Positions 7,559 to 14,366 of a stretch of 14,366 bases of DNA are shown here, in pieces. The stretch spans positions 1-14,366 of the forward strand of contig JAHDSS010000135.1 of assembly GCA_018432565.1 (NCBI GenBank), given 5' to 3'. Source of the stretch: Kiritimatiellia bacterium. GTDB lineage: Bacteria; Verrucomicrobiota; Kiritimatiellia; CAIQIC01; Lenti-01. Under the pieces are notes generated by a model. It was not told where the DNA came from and made no database searches. It was given only the letters and a program-made list of their open reading frames with translations. The translations under genes and the position numbers were made by a program. Each line of letters begins with the position of its first letter. Positions within the stretch are counted from its first letter, which is position 1.

Positions 7559-10500
7559 CTACGGATCGCGCGGCCAAGGGGCGGCAAAGGGGAAGACCGC
7601 CTCGACGGTCCCCTGGAAATCATGGGGCAGATCCACGCCCTGCGCATCGTAGTCCCGCAGGTGGGAGCCGTTGGCCAGAACCCGGTCCGGCAGGCCGTGC
7701 CGCGGCCACCAGAGCCGGTAGCCTTCCGGCGGGCGCGCCCCCCCGCCGATGGTCGCCGTGAAGCGGTCCCGATGCCAGCGGCCCCGCAAGTCCAGCGGTC
7801 CGAAGACGGTCGGAGCGCCATACACGTGATACCCGTCGCCGTGCTGGAGCCACTCGGCCGGCGCGCCGCAGAACAGATCCAGGCGGCGGCCGGTTTCTCG
7901 CACCGCCAGACTGCGAACGCCCAGCACGTACGCGGCCGCCGCCCGCAGATCCGGCATGAAGCCGATGCCCGGCCCCGGCCCGGCCCCCGGCGGCCGCCTC
8001 CCCGCCCCCCCCGCCGCCCACGCCTGCCACCCCGGCGGCCGGCGGCCATCCAGCAGGGCATACAGAATTTCCCGCGCATAATCGCCCCGGCCCATGGCCG
8101 CCAGCGGCACCAGCATCTGGGCTTCCGCGGCGGGATCCCGCGAAACCGTCCCGTCTTCCAGAAACGCCCCGAAAAACGCATCCAGACTGCTTTGCAGCTC
8201 ATGGGGCTCTACCAGATCCGTTTCGGCGCACGGCCAGAACAGCAGGGCGACCGCGGCCGGATCGAAGGCCTCCGTTTCCTCGGCCACGGCCGGCAGCCAG
8301 GCCGATTCCCGCCGCTCCAGGTGAGCGCGCAGCGACCGCTCCACGGAAGCCCTCAGCAAGCCGTACTGGCGGTCGGCCCATTCGGCATCCTCGTCCTTCC
8401 CCAGCAAAACAGCGGCGGTCCGCAGCTCCTTCCAGCCCAGCAGCGCCCAGTACTGGTCGGCATAGAAATGCCCGGGCCGAGGATGCCCGGGGCGCGCCGG
8501 CGACGCCGGCAGCAGCCCTTCCAGCAGTTCGCGTTCTTCCAGCGGCAGACGGGCTTCGGATTTCGCCGTATCCCCGCGCAATCGCCGCAGCCAGCCCATG
8601 GCATGGCGCATCGCGGGATAATGCCGCTGCAGAAACGCGATATCCCGGGTGAACCGGTACGTTTCCATCACCATGAACGCCAGCTGGCCCTGGGAGCCGT
8701 GACGGCCTTCCAGGCCGATGCGCGGCGCCGGCGTGCCGTCCGGAAGCAGGACCGCCGGCACCCAGCCATCCGTCGCCATGCCCCCGGCCGTCCGCTCGAC
8801 CCACTCGCGCGCCGCATCCTCCCGGCCGGTCCGCAGCAGGGCGGCCACCTTCCAGGCGATCGACTCCAGATCCTCGCCGGCGCCGCCGTTCACCGATTCC
8901 CGCAGGCCCAGCAGCCAGCCCACCTGCGCATGGAGGCATTCCATGGCCTCCGGCCGCGCGATGCCCGGCGCGTACGCGCCGGTGCGGCTGCGCCACGCCC
9001 ACACCGCCTCGTCCCAGTGGCGTTCAAAGGCCCCCGCCAGCTGGTCCACGCCTCCCGCCGGGTCCGGCCACCCCTCTCCCCGGCGGCGGCGGCCGGATTC
9101 CGGAGCCGATGCCAGAATGACCATGCGCACCCGTTCGCCCGGCGACAGGTCGAAGTCCCTCCACCAGGCCGCCGATGCCAGCCCCTCCTCATCATGTACC
9201 GACGCCAGGGACGGCGTCTCGCCCCGCCGGAAAAATTCCGACGCATCGCCTCCATCGAACGTCGCGCAACCGAAGGGCAGATCCGCATCCGGCACGGCAT
9301 ACAGCCGGCGACCGTCCGCCCACAGCTCCTGCCAGCCGTCGGGAGAGACCGTTCGCCGCAGGCGGAAGATCGGGGCCAGTCCGCCGCCTGCGCGGACCGG
9401 CGGCAGGCGCAGCGGACGCACCACCCACGCCAGGCGACCGGTCTGAACCATCAACGACTCGTTGCGCAGTTCGTATTCCACGGCGGCGAGGGCCGGAGAC
9501 GTGCCCGGCCACGGCATGGCCCGGATGCGAAGCGCCAGTCCCGAAGGCAGCCGCCAGACGGTTTCCGGCAGCGGCACGCCGTCGCCGGCCAGCCGATGCT
9601 CCAGCGACTGCGCCTGGTGCGCCGTCCAGATGCCGCCCTCGGACGCAATGAGCGGCGTCAGCACAGGGCGACGCGCATCCGGCGCAAAACCGCCCCACTC
9701 GTCCAGCAATCCTTCCGCCGTCCCGGCCTGGAGCCCTCCCGCCGCCGTCCAGTGCACCGGACGGCGCTGCAGCACGTCCGGATACATTCCCTCCGGCGCC
9801 TGCGAGGCCGCCAGTTCCAGCAGGGAGCGCGGGCGGGCGGTGCCTTCCGGCCCGCGCAGCGCCAGCCCGGCCACGGCAAAGCCCTCCGCGCCGGAACTCC
9901 CGCCGAATGCCAGTCGTAGGTACCGGGCCGGCATCACCTCCTCCAGCATCAGCACGTCGAAGTCGCCGCCATGCGACTGGATCTGGCCGGCGGCAATCCA
10001 ATCCGCACGGTTGGTGGAGACCTCCACGACGACATTGGAGGCAAATCCGCCGGTCCCCCAATCCAGCCGGAGGCTGCCGACGGGCCAGGTCCGCCGCAAA
10101 TCCAGTTCCAGCAGGGCCGGCGCTTCCGCGCAGGCCCAGAACGTCTCCGCACGTCCGTCCAGCAGCGCCGCCGCCACCGGCGCGGCCTGGCCGTTCACCC
10201 GCGCTTCGGGGCGCTGATCCAGCCCCAGCACCGACAGATCCTCCAGCGCCGCCCCGGCGCTGCCCGCGCCCGCCTTCACCGTCAGGCGCACATACCGCGC
10301 CCGGACGGGATCCATCAGGATCTGATCCCAGCCGCCGTCGCCCGCCGCCGTCTCATACCCCACCGACCACTGCTCGCCGTCCAGGCTCGTCAGCACCCCG
10401 TACGCCGCCGCATGCGGCCGGCCCCATTGCAGCGACACCCCGCACACCATCGCCTCCCGCCCCAGATCCGCCTGGATCCACTGGGGCAGCTCCGGCCCGC

Positions 10501-10708
10501 TGCGCCACCACGTGTTCGTCTGTCCGTCCCGCGCCTGCTCCGGGCCCTGCTCCGCGGCCGACGCCGACGCCGACATCTCCCAGGCCGACGGCTCCGGCAC
10601 TCCCAGCCGCGACGTCCGGACGCTCGCGCACCCCGCGCCCCCCGCCAGCCCCGCCGCCAGCACCAGCGCCGCCGCCCGTTTTCCACGGCGTGGAAAACTT
10701 GTTTCCAT
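7559..10708 (-). CDS. Exported protein with two discoidin (F5/8 type C) domains and a six-hairpin glycosidase-like core, 1049 aa
   Basis: This is a predicted extracytoplasmic polysaccharide-active protein. Residues 1-27 form a signal sequence: basic METSFPRRGKR, a hydrophobic Ala/Leu/Gly run, then GGAGC27. The Cys suggests a lipoprotein, although the -3 Gly is not ideal for a lipobox. Discoidin domain 1 spans about 45-162 (DGQTNTWWRS, PQWIQADLG, ARYVRLTV). Domain 2 spans about 165-286 (LLDGRAETFWA, LLELDLRR, ARYLRLAF). A beta-rich part (about 300-540) leads to a helical region (about 555-890: LHAQVGWLLGLRES, GSQGQLAFMVMETYRFTRD, FYADQYWALLGWKELR) typical of (alpha/alpha)6 glycosidases, then a C-terminal beta part. 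I cannot name a GH family or catalytic acids. The ATG at 10708 lies inside palindrome repeat 2 with no clear ribosome site. The frame stays open upstream, with another ATG at 10822 in repeat 6; the signal peptide favours 10708. Confidence 0.8.
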   Translation of the reverse strand: METSFPRRGKRAAALVLAAGLAGGAGCASVRTSRLGVPEPSAWEMSASASAAEQGPEQARDGQTNTWWRSGPELPQWIQADLGREAMVCGVSLQWGRPHAAAYGVLTSLDGEQWSVGYETAAGDGGWDQILMDPVRARYVRLTVKAGAGSAGAALEDLSVLGLDQRPEARVNGQAAPVAAALLDGRAETFWACAEAPALLELDLRRTWPVGSLRLDWGTGGFASNVVVEVSTNRADWIAAGQIQSHGGDFDVLMLEEVMPARYLRLAFGGSSGAEGFAVAGLALRGPEGTARPRSLLELAASQAPEGMYPDVLQRRPVHWTAAGGLQAGTAEGLLDEWGGFAPDARRPVLTPLIASEGGIWTAHQAQSLEHRLAGDGVPLPETVWRLPSGLALRIRAMPWPGTSPALAAVEYELRNESLMVQTGRLAWVVRPLRLPPVRAGGGLAPIFRLRRTVSPDGWQELWADGRRLYAVPDADLPFGCATFDGGDASEFFRRGETPSLASVHDEEGLASAAWWRDFDLSPGERVRMVILASAPESGRRRRGEGWPDPAGGVDQLAGAFERHWDEAVWAWRSRTGAYAPGIARPEAMECLHAQVGWLLGLRESVNGGAGEDLESIAWKVAALLRTGREDAAREWVERTAGGMATDGWVPAVLLPDGTPAPRIGLEGRHGSQGQLAFMVMETYRFTRDIAFLQRHYPAMRHAMGWLRRLRGDTAKSEARLPLEERELLEGLLPASPARPGHPRPGHFYADQYWALLGWKELRTAAVLLGKDEDAEWADRQYGLLRASVERSLRAHLERRESAWLPAVAEETEAFDPAAVALLFWPCAETDLVEPHELQSSLDAFFGAFLEDGTVSRDPAAEAQMLVPLAAMGRGDYAREILYALLDGRRPPGWQAWAAGGAGRRPPGAGPGPGIGFMPDLRAAAAYVLGVRSLAVRETGRRLDLFCGAPAEWLQHGDGYHVYGAPTVFGPLDLRGRWHRDRFTATIGGGARPPEGYRLWWPRHGLPDRVLANGSHLRDYDAQGVDLPHDFQGTVEAVFPFAAPWPRDP

Positions 10709-10916
10709 AACGTGGAAAATCACGCCGAAATTTTTCCATGGCGTGGAAAATCCGGACGGTTTTTTCCACGGTGTGGAAACTTTTTTTCCATGGCGTGGAA
10801 AATCCCCGGAATTATTTTCCATGGCGTGGAAAATCCGGGTGGTTTTTTCCACGGCGTGGAAACTTTTTTTCCATGGCGTGGAAAACGCGCGGATTATTTT
10901 TCCATGGCGTGGAAAA
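10679..10916. repeat. Array of nine 19-bp palindromes in three 83-bp higher-order units
   Basis: The consensus is TTTTCCAYGGCGTGGAAAA. Copies start at 10679, 10701, 10732, 10762, 10784, 10815, 10845, 10867 and 10898, giving intervals 22, 31, 30, 22, 31, 30, 22, 31. Every third copy is therefore exactly 83 bp apart, and spacers are 3, 12 and 11 bp in each unit. The first copy of each unit has CCACGG (copies 1 and 7 are 8+3+8 palindromes or nearly so), while seven-bp arms flank CCATGG in most others. Copy 2 (CCATAACG) and copy 4 (GGTGTGG) are the most diverged. Most copies carry potential ATG codons on both strands. The array fills most of the gap between gltX and the discoidin protein gene and overlaps the start of the latter. 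Confidence 0.95.
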
Positions 10917-10992
10917 CCCTGCGCGCATGGCGCCCGTCCCGGGAGGGACAACCTCCGTGGCGTCCGGGCCGCCTGGTTCGCCGCGTCCATCC

Positions 10993-12309
10993 TCATCCGC
11001 CGTAGGCGTCCAGCGTCCGCCGGATGCGGCGCATCACGCGCTCCTTGCCCATCACGGCCAGCATGTCGAAGAGGCCCGGTCCGACGCCGGTGCCGGAGAC
11101 CGCCACCCGCAGCGGATGCACCAGCTCGCCCATGCCGCGCCCGGTGGTCTCCGCCAGCGCATGCAGTGCGGCATCCGTGCTTTCCGTCGTGAACGGCTCC
11201 AGCGCCTCCAGCACCGCCTGCTCCTCGCGAAGGATGTCCAGCGCCCCTTCCTTCAGCAGGCGCTTGCGCACGCTCTTTTCGTCGTAGGGAAAGTCCTCGT
11301 CGAAGAAAAATCCGGCCTGGTCGCCCAGGTCCCCGAACAGCTTCACCCGCTCGCCCATGCACGCCACCACGGCCGCGAAGTAGGCCGGGGCGATATCGTC
11401 GCGCCACTGGCCCTTGCGCTCCATCGCCGCGCGGCAGCCGGCGGCGATCTCGTCCAGCCCGCGGCGTTTCAAATGCTCGCCGTTCATCCACAGCAGCTTG
11501 GTCATGTCCAGTTGGCTCGGGGCGCTGCGCACCCGGTCGAGGGTGAACGCCGCCACCATCTCCTCGCGCGTCATCACTTCGCGGTCCTCGCCCGGACTCC
11601 AGCCCAGCAGCGCCAGCGAATTGAACAGCGCCTCCGGCAGGAAGCCCTTCTCGCGGAACTCGCCGACGTACGCCGCCCCGTCGCGCTTGGAGTACGGCTT
11701 GCCCTGCGCGTTCACGATCATCGGCAGATGCGCGAACACCGGCGGCGGCGCGCCGATCGCCTCGTACATCGCCAGATGCTTGAACGTGTTCTCCACGTGG
11801 TCGTCGCCGCGGATGACATGCGTAATGCCCATGGTGATGTCATCCACCACGTTGCCGAGGTGAAACACCGGCGACCCGTCCGACCGCACGATCACGAAAT
11901 CCTTCAGATCGTCGGCCTTCTTGGACAGCTCGCCCTTGACCGCGTCCCGGAACGAGATGTCCCGGCCGGGCATTTTGAAAATGACGCACTCGCCCCGGCC
12001 CGTGCCGCCCTTGTCCTCCTTGTAGGCGGCGCCTTTCGCCAGCAGCTGCTCTGCCACCTCCAGGTGCTTTTCGCGCTGCGTACTCTGGTAGAGCGGCTCG
12101 CCGTCGTAGTCCAGCCCCAGCCAGGCCAGCGATTCCAGCACCGTCCGCACCGCCGCCGGCGTGGACCGCTCGAGGTCCGTGTCCTCGATCCGCAGCAGGA
12201 ATTCCCCGCCCTCGTGACGCGAAAACAGCCAGTTGTAGATGGCGGCCCGGATGTTCCCGATGTGGACATTCCCGGTGGGGCTCGGTGCAAAACGTGTGCG
12301 GATGCTCAT
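10993..12309 (-). CDS. gltX: Glutamyl-tRNA synthetase, 438 aa
   Basis: This is a class I aminoacyl-tRNA synthetase that charges tRNA-Glu; in bacteria lacking GlnRS it also mischarges tRNA-Gln for later amidation. The HIGH motif is HIGN at residues 16-19, within APSPTGNVHIGN. RIEDTD (40-45) and the glutamate/tRNA-binding region HVIRGDDHVENT (164-175) are present. The KMSKS loop appears as YSKRD (206-210, after QGKP), a variant I associate with PVC-group GluRS. At 438 residues it is somewhat shorter than many bacterial GluRS, but the C-terminal anticodon-binding part (ending RRTLDAYGG) looks complete. Start ATG 12309 matches the family N-terminus (RTRFAPSPTG); AGGAT lies about 10 nt upstream. 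Only 47 bp separate it from the transposase element, so its promoter is probably inside that element or the short C-rich gap. No terminator is seen before the palindrome array. Confidence 0.97.
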   Translation of the reverse strand: MSIRTRFAPSPTGNVHIGNIRAAIYNWLFSRHEGGEFLLRIEDTDLERSTPAAVRTVLESLAWLGLDYDGEPLYQSTQREKHLEVAEQLLAKGAAYKEDKGGTGRGECVIFKMPGRDISFRDAVKGELSKKADDLKDFVIVRSDGSPVFHLGNVVDDITMGITHVIRGDDHVENTFKHLAMYEAIGAPPPVFAHLPMIVNAQGKPYSKRDGAAYVGEFREKGFLPEALFNSLALLGWSPGEDREVMTREEMVAAFTLDRVRSAPSQLDMTKLLWMNGEHLKRRGLDEIAAGCRAAMERKGQWRDDIAPAYFAAVVACMGERVKLFGDLGDQAGFFFDEDFPYDEKSVRKRLLKEGALDILREEQAVLEALEPFTTESTDAALHALAETTGRGMGELVHPLRVAVSGTGVGPGLFDMLAVMGKERVMRRIRRTLDAYGG

Positions 12310-12356
12310 GGGGGCGCATCCTACCCCGCCCCGCCCCCTCCCCGCAAGGCGATATC

Positions 12357-12380
12357 GGGGTCAGGCCGTAACAATAAACT
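12357..12380. repeat. Left inverted terminal repeat of the RAYT element
   Basis: This 24-bp repeat matches the reverse complement of 13404-13427 at 23 of 24 positions. It abuts the transposase stop codon (12382-12384). Confidence 0.9.
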
Positions 12381-12381
12381 T

Positions 12382-13359
12382 TCAGGCCAAAAACTTTTCC
12401 AAGGCGGCCCAGTCAATCGTTTGATTCTTTCTGAGCCTTTTCCTGATCAACAGCACGGCTTGCCCGGTGATACCGCCGTAGTGGGCACCGATTTCGCGCT
12501 GGGTCTCGCCGCTCCACCGGGATGCGAGTTCAACCGCCACGGCCTTCGCTTCTCCCGCTGAACGGCCATGTTGGTAAAGCTCTTCGACTTTGATTCCATA
12601 GACCTTGGCCACCACCTGATCGATGGCGGTCATCTCCACGCCGCGCCAGGGCATCAGAAGGTCTGGATTCCGAGTTCCTTTCAACTTCTCCCGACACAGT
12701 TCTTGCTCCACCTCGCTTACGAAATTCTCGGATCCCAGTGCGTAGATCGAGCGTCCCATCCGTTCTCGAAGCAGATCGTCATCCTTCGCCACCATGGCCT
12801 GAGCGTAGGCCCGATACCGGCGCCGGGCGTCCGGGAAAGTGCTCCCGTATTGCTTCAGAACCGCATAGTCAACCCATTCCGTTGCCTGTTGGCTCCGCAC
12901 ATAGCCCGGATAACTGCTCCACGGATATTCCTCCAGGATCCGAATCCGCTCTCCCGCCGGCCTGTGCAAAACCGGCTTTGTTTTGACCGGATTCATATGC
13001 ACATATCGTGTCAACGCCAGCAGGTAGTCATTTGACTCCACCAGCAGGGCCTTGTAGCGTCCCCCAAACGCATGCCCCGGCCTGGCGTGTTTATACCGGT
13101 AATAAAGGCTGTAACTGCTGTTCAGCCGCTGCATGAACCGACTCAGATTCGCCCGGGGCGTCCGCACCACGAGGTGGTAATGATTCGGCATCAGGACCCA
13201 TGCATACAGGATCACCCCGTACTGCTCCAAATTGCTCAGCAGTTGAGCAAGAAATCGTTGACGATCACCGTCGGTGTGAAAGATCACCTGCCGGGCATTG
13301 CCGCGGCTTGTCACGTGGTACAACGCGTTCTCAAATTCGATTCTTGGCGGTCTGGCCAT
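12382..13359 (-). CDS. REP-associated tyrosine transposase (Y1/HUH family) with C-terminal DnaA-like domain, 325 aa
   Basis: This HUH endonuclease cuts and rejoins single-stranded DNA through a phosphotyrosine link. The N-terminal Y1 domain starts with the family motif YHVTSRGNARQVIF (14-27). The metal-binding HUH motif is H60-x-H62 in LMPNHYHLVV, and RYVHMNPVK (118-126) carries the likely catalytic Tyr119. The stretch GHAFGGRYKALLVE (95-108) is typical of the family. Residues about 243-312 (IDQVVAKVYGIKVEEL, then SGETQREIGAHYGGIT) form a helix-turn-helix resembling the DnaA C-terminal domain, common in longer RAYT proteins. The gene looks intact and appears coding-competent. The ribosome site is weak (GCGGAC before ATG 13359). 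TTGACG lies upstream, inside the right end, as a possible -35 box. RAYTs are usually domesticated and spread REP-like repeats; whether this one moves autonomously is unknown. Confidence 0.93.
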   Translation of the reverse strand: MARPPRIEFENALYHVTSRGNARQVIFHTDGDRQRFLAQLLSNLEQYGVILYAWVLMPNHYHLVVRTPRANLSRFMQRLNSSYSLYYRYKHARPGHAFGGRYKALLVESNDYLLALTRYVHMNPVKTKPVLHRPAGERIRILEEYPWSSYPGYVRSQQATEWVDYAVLKQYGSTFPDARRRYRAYAQAMVAKDDDLLRERMGRSIYALGSENFVSEVEQELCREKLKGTRNPDLLMPWRGVEMTAIDQVVAKVYGIKVEELYQHGRSAGEAKAVAVELASRWSGETQREIGAHYGGITGQAVLLIRKRLRKNQTIDWAALEKFLA

Positions 13360-13403
13360 CGTGTCCGCTTACGTAGGTCATTTTCCGTTCCGCGTCAAGT
13401 GAT

Positions 13404-13427
13404 AGTTCATTGTTACGGCCTGACCCC
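13404..13427. repeat. Right inverted terminal repeat of the RAYT element
   Basis: This is the mate of 12357-12380 in inverted orientation with one mismatch. It ends 47 bp before the hypE start codon and lies about 44 bp upstream of the transposase start, so it may also hold that gene's promoter region. Confidence 0.9.
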
Positions 13428-13474
13428 GCTTATTTGCTTCCATTCCTGGGCTCAACCTCTACCTTTTCCCTGCC

Positions 13475-14366
13475 ATGAACTGCCCCCTTCCCACCTCCCG
13501 CTACGACACCGTCACCCTCGCCCACGGCGGGGGGGGGACGCTGACGGAAGCGCTGATCCGCGGCATTTTCCTGCCGGCATTCGGCGCGCATTCCCCCTCT
13601 CCGCACGATGCCACGCCGTTTGAGCTCTCCGGCGGCCGCGCCGCCATGACGACCGATTCCTATGTGGTCCAGCCGCTCTTTTTCCCGGGCGGTGACATCG
13701 GCACCCTGGCAGTCAACGGCACGGTCAATGACCTGCTGATGGCCGGGGCCCGGCCCGCCGCCCTCACCGCCGGATTCATTCTGGAAGAAGGCCTGCCCAT
13801 CGAGACGCTGCGGCAGGTGGCCCGCTCCATGCGCGCGGCGGCGGATGCCGCCGGCGTGCGCATCATCGCGGGCGACACCAAGGTGATCGAACGCGCGCGC
13901 GGCGACGGGCTCTACATCAATACCGCCGGCGTCGGCGCGATCCTCCTGCCGGCCCCGCCCGCCCCCGAACGCATCCGGCCGGGCGACGTCATCATTCTCA
14001 CCGGCGACATCGCCCGCCACGGCATCGCCGTCATGGCCACCCGCCACGAACTGACCTTCGATCCGCCCGTCGCCAGCGACTGCGCCTCGCTCCACGGCCC
14101 GATGCTGGAGCTGTTCGCCGACGGCCCCGTCCCCCATTGCGCCCGCGACCTGACCCGCGGCGGCCTCGGCGGCGCGCTGTGCGAACTGGCCGCCGCCGCC
14201 CGCGTGGACGTGCAGATCGACGAGACCGCCATTCCGGTCGAAAAACCGGTCCGCGGCGCCTGCGAACTGCTGGGCTTCGATCCGCTCTTCGTCGCCAACG
14301 AAGGCTGCGCGGCCCTCTTCTTCGCCCCGGACGACGTTCCCGCCGCACTGGAAATCCTGCACCGGC
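13475..14366 (+). CDS. hypE: Hydrogenase maturation protein HypE (partial, 3' end outside window)
   Basis: HypE, with HypF, makes the cyanide ligand of the [NiFe]-hydrogenase active site by dehydrating the thiocarboxamide on its own C-terminal cysteine, using ATP. The frame is open from ATG 13475 for 297 codons to the right edge, so the C-terminal Cys cannot be checked. Family hallmarks are clear: LAHGGGGTLTEALI (15-28), TTDSYVVQPLFFPGGDIGTLAV (59-80), NGTVNDLLMAGARP (81-94), ILEEGLPIETLRQV (102-115) and IIAGDTKVIERARGDG (130-145). The Gly loop is encoded by a run of nine G (13529-13537). No good ribosome site precedes the ATG, so the start is less sure, although the N-terminal length fits the family. 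No other hyp gene is visible; upstream lies only the mobile element. Cellular hydrogenase capacity is inferred. Confidence 0.95.
   Translation, partial: MNCPLPTSRYDTVTLAHGGGGTLTEALIRGIFLPAFGAHSPSPHDATPFELSGGRAAMTTDSYVVQPLFFPGGDIGTLAVNGTVNDLLMAGARPAALTAGFILEEGLPIETLRQVARSMRAAADAAGVRIIAGDTKVIERARGDGLYINTAGVGAILLPAPPAPERIRPGDVIILTGDIARHGIAVMATRHELTFDPPVASDCASLHGPMLELFADGPVPHCARDLTRGGLGGALCELAAAARVDVQIDETAIPVEKPVRGACELLGFDPLFVANEGCAALFFAPDDVPAALEILHR

Larger units (their letters stand above)
12357..13427. mobile_element. RAYT (REP-associated Y1 transposase) element bounded by 24-bp inverted repeats
   Basis: The left end 12357-12380 reads GGGGTCAGGCCGTAACAAT followed by AAACT. The right end 13404-13427 is its reverse complement with a single mismatch (GAACT instead of AAACT). 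The 1071-bp interval holds exactly one gene, the transposase, whose stop codon begins 1 bp inside the left repeat. No target-site duplication is evident, as expected for HUH single-strand transposition. It sits between the divergent gltX and hypE genes with 47 bp left on each side. Confidence 0.88.

Noticed and set aside
7505..9919. 804-codon plus-strand reading frame opposite the discoidin protein
   Set aside because: Arg/Pro/Gln-rich low-complexity product with no domain. The minus strand has a signal peptide and two discoidin domains.
10679..10916. CRISPR array
   Set aside because: Repeats are short (19 bp) and palindromic, spacers are 3, 11 or 12 bp, and unit spacing follows a higher-order 83-bp period. 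No cas genes are nearby.
10709..11491. N-terminal extension of the discoidin protein through the array and into gltX (frame open to 11491)
   Set aside because: The upstream part overlaps the 3' end of gltX in another frame on the same strand, has no recognisable domain, and would bury the clear signal peptide that begins at 10708.
10738..12561. Long plus-strand reading frame of 607 codons opposite gltX
   Set aside because: Its start is made of translated palindromes, its body is antisense to gltX with His/Arg/Leu-rich shadow composition, and it ends inside the mobile element.
12340..13440. Target-site duplication around the RAYT element
   Set aside because: Flanks GCGATATC (left) and GCTTATTT (right) do not match convincingly, and HUH transposases do not normally make duplications.

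Overview
The window is GC-rich bacterial chromosome carrying mostly housekeeping genes, nearly all on the minus strand. I infer a member of the PVC group (Verrucomicrobiota/Kiritimatiellota-like). The hints are the Arg/Gly-rich gene at the left edge, whose N-terminal 'LNFVPTWARKPP' stretch and C-terminal domain resemble a conserved verrucomicrobial protein I recall; a GluRS with a 'YSKRDG' version of the KMSKS loop; and a large secreted discoidin-domain glycosidase-like protein. This assignment comes from memory of families, not from a search.

Layout. 1-710 (minus): N-terminal part of an Arg/Gly-rich protein with a C2H2 zinc-finger-like motif, running off the left edge. 873-4889 (minus): chaperone operon dnaK-groES-groEL, closed by a strong terminator. 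4890-5263: a 374-bp AT-rich regulatory island that contrasts sharply with its surroundings and holds several inverted and direct repeats, including a 28-bp near-palindrome. 5264-5863 (plus): a regulator with two winged-helix domains in tandem, divergent from dnaK and overlapping hisS tail to tail. 5836-7083 hisS and 7154-7438 HU (minus), separated by a perfect-palindrome terminator. 7559-10708 (minus): a 1049-residue exported protein with two discoidin domains and a helical glycosidase-like core. 10679-10916: nine copies of a 19-bp palindrome arranged as three 83-bp higher-order units, whose first copies form the start of the exported protein's gene. 10993-12309 (minus): gltX. 12357-13427: a single-gene mobile element encoding a REP-associated (Y1/HUH) transposase, bounded by 24-bp inverted repeats. 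13475-14366 (plus): hypE, running off the right edge.

How it fits together. DnaK and GroESL form the main folding machinery. I see no CIRCE operator upstream of dnaK, so the divergent tandem winged-helix protein is a plausible but unproven local regulator. hisS and gltX are ordinary aminoacyl-tRNA synthetase genes. hypE implies a [NiFe] hydrogenase elsewhere in the genome. The transposase element lies exactly between the divergent gltX and hypE genes, leaving 47 bp on each side, so it must affect or supply their promoters. The most unusual structure is the palindrome array, which combines a nested periodicity with donation of coding sequence to the neighbouring secreted protein.
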